Shown piece after piece: positions 57,919 through 64,000 of a stretch of 64,000 bases of DNA. The notes under the pieces were generated by a model. The model was not told where the DNA came from and did no database searches. It saw nothing but the letters and a program-made list of their open reading frames with translations. Source of the DNA: Boswellia sacra (Eukaryota; Streptophyta; Magnoliopsida; Sapindales; Burseraceae). Location: assembly GCA_013180625.2 (NCBI GenBank), contig SNVD02004463.1, positions 1-64,000 of the forward strand, read 5' to 3'. Both the position numbers and the translations under genes were made by a program. Within the stretch, counting starts at the first letter, position 1. Each line of letters begins with the position of its first letter.

Positions 57919-60910
57919 TGCATAAAGTTTGAAATATATATGCATGAACAATGATTTAATTTATCATGTAGCTATTTGAATGATGATGCTGAAACAAATG
58001 AATGATCTAATCAATCATGTAGCTAAATGAATTATATGCATTATTTAAAGCAGCTCCGACTCTAAACCCACCCTCATTTAGCTGTAAATTTCTGAATAGC
58101 AAAAACAAAAGATTTTTGGGAACATTTTGTTACTGTATACTAATGTATACTGATGTATTCTGTCGGATTTCTGAATAACTTTTTATAATTCTAATTTACT
58201 AAGCTCAAGGAATGGAATCCTCCGAGCTAATGTATACTGATGTGAATTTTGTTACTATTTATATGCTAGTTGTTAAGGAAACTAAGCTTTGATTTTATTT
58301 TGTAGGTAGTATTAGAGTATTTTAAATGCCAAACATTCCTGTTGTCAGAGTATTTTAGAGTATCTATTTTGCTAATTCTAAACTTCACTTGCATTTTCCT
58401 CTTATTTTGTTATTGCTGGATTTTGAATACTATTGTTAAATCCTCAGAGATAAAGATTAAGCTTTTGGGTCTATTGTTCACATAGCATTAGAGCTAAGTT
58501 GAGCAAACGGCCTTGCTAAGTTGAGCAAATGGTCTTGTATTCAAGTTCTGCTTGCATTAAAGACCATAATTACAAAATAATAGTAAGTTGTGTTTGGTCC
58601 ACGTGTAATTGCTCTAAAGAGGTGTGTCAGAGTGTAAATATTGTTTTTGATTTCATACCTATGAGCATAAGATTTTAGAATAAGTGATAAATTATCATTT
58701 ATTTCACAAAATCAAATCCTCTAAGTCAAAAGTATGATTGTTGATTGTGATAAAAACTTTTGTAGAAATGTTCTCTGGAATGGACAATGTAGCAGTAAAT
58801 GGCTAAAAAAGCATAATTTCAACACATGCTAAGGTGTTGTAAAATGATGGAACCCATCACATGTTGAAATTATTAACATTTTTCATGTGTTAGATTTGTT
58901 TCAGTTTGGGTTTTGTAGTCTAATAATGCTTTTAAAATTAAACTCATAGATCTATTCAGTTTTTCAATTGGATATAATTTGTTGAACTTGGAGCAATTTG
59001 TAATTGTGAGACGTTACATTTCCTCCAATAGCCACGATGCATTTTCATTTGATAAATGCTTAGCCTGTGAAAAGCTCACCATTGCTGATTCTGTTTGAGA
59101 ATTGACTGCTTTTTAGCAAGTACTGGTCCAAGATTCTATACTTCCAATTCTTTTATGTGGTGCGTTGGCATTCTTTTTTGTCCATACATCAAAAGGAGAG
59201 TATCACCAAGAAATTTTGCCTTTAATAGAATCCTTTTGTATGCATTTTGATGAGGTATTCTAGTTCGTGCTATCTATACTACTCTACTTTTATGTATTGG
59301 TTTTTCTCTGTATTTCATCCATCATTATTTATACAATACATAGAATTTGCTGTTGATTGTTAGACTTGATGTTAAATTTGTCAGTTGTGGTGTTTTTTTC
59401 GTCCTTACCATAGGACTTTTTATGGTAGCCTAATGTCATGCCTTGTGTGAATTCTCAGGCTGTGTATTTGATTGTACTTGGTTCTCCATATTGTCCTGGG
59501 TTTTTTGTATTTACATATAGTACTTGAAAATACAGAAGGAGAGAAATATGATAGAGCTTAAAGAGGGCATAAGAGAAGCTGAAGTTGAATGTCAAAAAGT
59601 TAGGAGTCAAATACAGGCTACTCAGTTGCTAGGACTTGTTTTGTTTTTTCTTTAATCGAGTGGAGTTCACAAAAGAATGAATTGCTATCTTTATACATGA
59701 TTATGGGATTTTCTTAGGCTTGCTGGCATCTATAAATTGCAATTTTGTTAACATGAACCAAAGTAAAAATGGTTTGTTTAGGTCTAATTTTTGTGATTGT
59801 TAACTATAGCTTAACATGAATGCTGTAAAGAGATTGGACTGGCTCGAATGCAAAAAAGCCATAACAAAGCATTATAGTAACTAAAGTGCCCAACCGAGCA
59901 ATAAAAGAAAAAAAACTACATTACACCCTAATTAACAACTTCTGGAGTAACACAATATAGAATTCAATGTGCTTGTGAAAACTTATATAATTGCCCATTC
60001 TTAAAGAAGGAAAAAATAAAAAGCATTATAGAAAAATGCTAGTCCACAGGCATCCACTATATCAACATCTGTTACCATACTCTCTCTAATTTCATCAAAT
60101 TTTAATCAAGAATTAAATACATCCAACAAAAGAAGAAAAAGTGAACAAACTCGTTACATCAACGCCCCGTATGATCGTTTTCCCAAAACCCATCTAAACA
60201 ACTAGTGAAAACAAATCATCAAATGCACTCAATTCAATAAACGATAGATTAACATAGCCAACATAAGGCTTCACGCAGCAACCACAAGTTATGTCTTTAA
60301 TTCCAACAAAACAGATACGAAGAGGAAAATAGAGATCAGAATCATTAGCAAAAAAGCAGATACGAACACAACTCCAACAGAACTGTTGGATTCGTTTATT
60401 CTAAATGAAGATAAAATTCATAACCCAGTCTTAATTAAGCTTCGATTATAAAGGTTTTACAGTGGGTAACGATAAAAAAATTGTAAAATCGGAAGAAATA
60501 AGGAAGGAGGCAGTACCAGCTTTCTCGGTTTCTTAAATTTAGAAATCAAATTTCTCTTTCTACCGTACTGGTGCGACTTCCACAAAGGAAGGAAGAAGAA
60601 GGTCAGAGAAAGGTGGACAACGTTGGCTATTTGCTCAATCGAGATGTGTTCTTGTTTCCATTGATCTATCGTGTTTTCTCTTTTCCTTCTCGCTGTTGAT
60701 GGAGATTTTTTCGTTTCTCTTCAGGTTTATGATTCTAGGCATCTCAAACTCAACTCCTGAATGGGGTTGATATTACCCCGTTAGATGGTAATCCAAATCT
60801 AGTGGGAAAGAAATATTCCAGAGTTAAAATTGTTTAAAATGGCAACCAAACACAAGTTCGGAATCATATTCCGATTTCGAAGCCCCTAATACCCCACACC
60901 AAATGGCCCC
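57919..60910 (+). other. Right part of the Harbinger element with possible captured exons
   Basis: No Harbinger gene is seen here. On the plus strand an open segment after TTTTAGCAAG (59111-59120) reads PILLCGALAFFFVHTSKGEY, then HQEILPLIESFCMHFDE, and ends at GAG|GTATTC. A second after TACAG (59535) reads KERNMIELKEGIREAEVECQ, KVRSQIQ, helical and charged. They look like exons of an ordinary gene in the opposite strand to the transposase, which would fit gene capture. Identity is unknown. Confidence 0.3.
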
Positions 60911-60913
60911 TAA

Positions 60914-63346
60914 ATCATATCCCTAACAATTGCTTCTTCTCTGTCCATCATGTAACACCAGAATCGCCACAAATCTTAATCGAACACTGTGATGAACATC
61001 GCCCCTACCAAGTGCAACTTCTCTTGGAGTATGCCAAGAGAGAACGAAATGGACACCATAACTAGAGTAGTTAAGAAAGCAAGAGGTTTGGTGAAATCAA
61101 GTCAAGAGTTCTTTGCTGGTCTCGTTCATGGCCACCGCTCATATAGGTACAATCTTGTATATTTTAATTAGTTTTTTTAATTATTACAATAGCTTGTCTT
61201 CTTGTTTTTATTAGTTGTAGAAATGGCTTTTGGTTACACAAATTAGGGTTTTTTTAGGCGACATTAATAAAATTTGGAGGCATAATCTTGTTTACGAGTG
61301 AGTTAATGAGAAATGTATTGAGTTATGTTGAGTTGAGATGAGTGTTGTTGTGAAATGAGGATGCAACTTGATTTCCTAGAATCAAAATAATTGGCGAGAG
61401 AATGTTGGCTATGAGAAATCCTTTTTCATGCATGAATGCTGTTTGATAAAATGCATTTGTTTCATTTTTAGTGATGGACGACATTTTAGGTTTTGTTCAT
61501 CAATTACTGGTAGTCTTAGCTTCTAGATTTGGTACAAAGATTCTTTGGCCTTTTGTTTCTTTTTCTAGCAATGTATTTCTATCCACGAAGGATAGGAAAA
61601 ATATTGAATAATTTTACCATCTTAGGATAGTACATCAGAGAAGACTTGCATTTAAATTGAAGCATGTACGTCTTTTAGAAGGAGCAGAGCTAGGAATTTT
61701 TTATTGTAGATTGAGCTAATCTTTATTTTATTTTATGCTTTTCAATATGTTCATTAAATATATTTTTTTTTGTTCCAAACGAAGCTAGAAATATGCACAA
61801 TTCTTTTTCAAATGTATGACTAATCATAGTTACTATGTTCTTTTCAGTTGAGATACTCTTGTTTTCAAATCTACTTCATTGAGCTATAAGTTCTACAACA
61901 GGGGATCGAGTTTCTGTAATTTTTACAAGAAAAGGTGCAGAAGTATGAAGCATTTGGAATTTCTCAAACCTTGTTGTCTTTTGGGAATAGACACCCTTTA
62001 TATCACAAGATGAGACTAGTCGTCAATTTTCTTTTTGCTCTTTCCAGGTTGGATCTTGGACATGATCCACCAATGAATATCAAAGTATATGATGCAACAA
62101 TTTAGCTTGTTGATTACACCCATATATTTCGTAAAATACATATTAACTATAGCATATATTCATATTATAGTCAAGGATACGCGCCTCGCAACCCAGTTAC
62201 AGATGCGAACAGAGACATGAATATGAGTACCATATTCTCACTTGAAGAGACTTGTCATAGGTGAACTCTATGTGGTGAGCTCTACTTCTTCACATGATAA
62301 CTGTATTGCGATTGAAGTGTCCTTTTAAAAATCTGTATAGTACTCCTATAAATTAAATTTAAAAAGCTATTTCCATGATTTTTCTGATCAGCTAAAATAA
62401 ACTGAAATGGACTTTATATTGGTGGAGATCTGAACAACGCATTCTGCATAAGGGATATTGAATGTATTGATGAGATAAATAAATCCAAACTCAATCTATT
62501 TGTTACATTATGATAGTATCTCTTGTATTCTAATCAAAGGCATCAACTTAATTTAAGTATATGCTTGATGAAACTCTTTAGTGCATATTGAATTTAGACA
62601 GCACAAATATTGGAACCTTCAAGTGGTCTAATTTCCCCAAAACCAGCAACACTAAAGCTTGATGCAAGAACTCTCATGGAGAATCCCGATGACTTCCCTC
62701 TTTCAATACGGGAACCTATTCCTGAACCGTGGTGTCATGCAAATCTCTTATGTTAATATTTCAAGATGTTAATGATCATATAATAAGGTTATCAAGTGAC
62801 TATTTGATGACAAATTCTAGAAACCTTGCATAACTAACTTGTAGCTTGCCAATTTTCCTTTTGTTAGATATATATCAATATGTTCCCCCACCCCCCGGTG
62901 ATCATAACTTTCTTACCCTATATGTTCAATAAAAATGAATTTTGTTAAACTCCTATGTTCTTTTAGCTTATGCATCATAATGCCTTGACGCACTTTTGGA
63001 TTCATTATTTGATGCACAAGTGGTAAATTACTTCCCTTCTCAGATGAAATTTTCTGTAGCACACCAGGTGAGACACGATAGACAACAAAAAATGGGTAAT
63101 ACTTTATCATTATCTATCAATCAATAAGTTTGGTATATTAGCACAACTACCATAGGCTTGGAAAATATGTAGCCTATTTTTTTTTATTCGATTTTTGTTA
63201 GGCATTCCATGGTTTCTTTGTCATTTACTCTTTTAAATCATTCTACATATTTACTATTATTTTGTTTTTGTATTATAAATTTCTTATATCAATAAGTGAG
63301 TTTAGTAAAAAACAAAAGATAAATGTAGAATTTTTTCAACATCATA
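60914..63346 (+). CDS. Candidate host gene, unknown protein, exons 1-2 and possible later exon
   Basis: Exon 1 (60989 or 60992 to 61148) reads MNIAPTKCNFSWSMPRENEM, then TITRVVKKARGLVKSSQEFF, AGLVHGHRSY and ends in AG|GTACAA. The acceptor TTTCCAG at 62041-62047 continues in a matching phase as RLDLGHDPPMNIK, then GTATAT. A further open segment after TTAGACAG (62604-62757) reads QILEPSSGLISPKPATLKLD, ARTLMENPDDFPLSIREPIP and ends at TAA. I do not recognise the family. Exon 1 has coding-like composition; the other exons and their linkage are tentative. The Harbinger right end lies only 76 bp upstream of the ATG. Confidence 0.4.
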
Positions 63347-63753
63347 TGTTGGATTATCTTTAACACAAATTCAATCTCACAAATCTAATCAAGCCATAAT
63401 CAAAGTAGGAAAGAATAAAAAAGAAAGAGAACACTAAAATTTATTGTGGTTTGATCTAATTGATTTACACTCGTGGAGGTCCACCAAGATAACTCTTTAC
63501 ACTATAATGTATGGCAAATACACCCCTCAACAAATCAGATCACATCTCCCGTTATTATTGGAAACCTCAAATATCTCTCCCATCTCAACTTTTCTCATAG
63601 TAGCCTCTCTAGCGCTCTTCCCATGATTTCTTTCAATCTTTAACTCCACTTGAAACTCTAGATTTGTGTAGATTTGTGTTATAACTTTCTCTGTGGTAGA
63701 TTTCAATCATCTTTTATCATCCAATTACATTAAAGTTATAGATTTATCCAACA
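63347..63753 (+). repeat. Probable solo LTR (copia-like)
   Basis: A 407 bp unit begins TGTTGGAT and ends ATCCAACA, the perfect inverted ends typical of many LTRs. The inner part GAACACTAAAATTTATTGTG with GTTTGATCTAATTGATTTAC resembles the common copia-LTR phrase around a GTGGTTTGATC string. No internal region accompanies it. A clear 5-bp target duplication is not seen (TCATA before, ATCAG after). Confidence 0.55.
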
Positions 63754-64000
63754 ATCAGTTCCATGGGCCAATTTCATCATCGTTTCTTCAGGTAGTTGCA
63801 AATGGTGAGTTTTAATATCAGCAACAATATTTTAATGGGCAAAATTCCTTCATTTTTTTGAATTAAGTCTTTGTGCTTCAGAAGCATCCTAGATTTGATT
63901 TTTTGTGCCCAGATTCGTCTTGGTCTCAGAAATTTCTTCAAACTGGAGACTTTCTAGGCAGGTTTCAATAACCTCTCAGGTCAATTTGCCATGACATCAA
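63754..64000. other. Unassigned sequence at the window end
   Basis: Short open segments exist but no gene is recognised. Confidence 0.3.

Larger units (their letters stand above)
54258..60910 (-). mobile_element. PIF/Harbinger DNA transposon
   Basis: The left end GGGACCGCTTGATAAAGGGG and the complement of the right end GGGGCCATTTGGTGTGGGGT are imperfect terminal inverted repeats. Both ends are flanked by the 3-bp duplication TAA (54255-54257, 60911-60913), as expected for this superfamily. It encodes, on the minus strand, a HARBI1-type transposase and a Myb/SANT-like protein, both decayed. A further 2.5 kb at the right end may hold captured gene fragments. Confidence 0.82.

Overview
The window looks like repeat-dense, AT-rich nuclear DNA from a flowering plant, most likely a eudicot. 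It holds Athila-like Ty3/gypsy LTR retrotransposons, CACTA DNA transposons, a PIF/Harbinger element, Ty1/copia debris, intron-containing remnants of plant genes, and almost no intact host gene. I cannot name the species. Nothing bacterial is present: no operons, CRISPR arrays or rRNA genes.

Layout. (1) 1-7565 is a rearranged pile of one LTR family (family A): an LTR end joined to an inverted LTR head, a pol remnant with about 2.7 kb deleted, an extra ORF, a LONELY GUY (LOG)-like reading frame, a 3' untranslated region, then an inverted LTR with its inverted 3' region. (2) 7566-18593 is a longer, decayed family A element: LTR, tRNA-type primer-binding site, gag, protease, RT/RNase H, integrase, extra ORF, LOG-like gene, and a 3' LTR cut after about 100 bp. 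(3) 18594-25228 holds an LTR fragment of a second family (family B), a reverse-strand copia fragment, and a decayed phosphoserine phosphatase fragment. (4) 25229-47208 is a full family B retrotransposon with 1.55 kb LTRs and a CAAGG target duplication. Two 5.2 kb CACTA elements sit inside it in opposite orientations, one in gag with duplication AAC and one in the RT region with duplication TAT. (5) 47209-54257 is mostly silent DNA with a receptor-kinase remnant. (6) 54258-60910 is a PIF/Harbinger element (TAA duplication) with decayed transposase and Myb/SANT-like genes. (7) 60911-64000 has candidate exons of a host gene and a probable solo LTR.

The most interesting point is that both retrotransposon families carry the same two extra genes after pol, in the same order. 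The first is an unrecognised cysteine-containing protein of about 184 residues. The second is an intronless relative of LOG, the plant enzyme that releases active cytokinin from its riboside monophosphate. In family A the LOG-like frame is preceded by tandem repeats that each carry a CACGTG G-box and a stem-loop, and then by a TATA box about 100 bp before the start, which looks like a private promoter. All three LOG copies here are damaged, but one retains a full-length frame of about 216 codons with only its start codon changed. A retrotransposon lineage that carries a hormone-activating gene is the candidate undescribed system.
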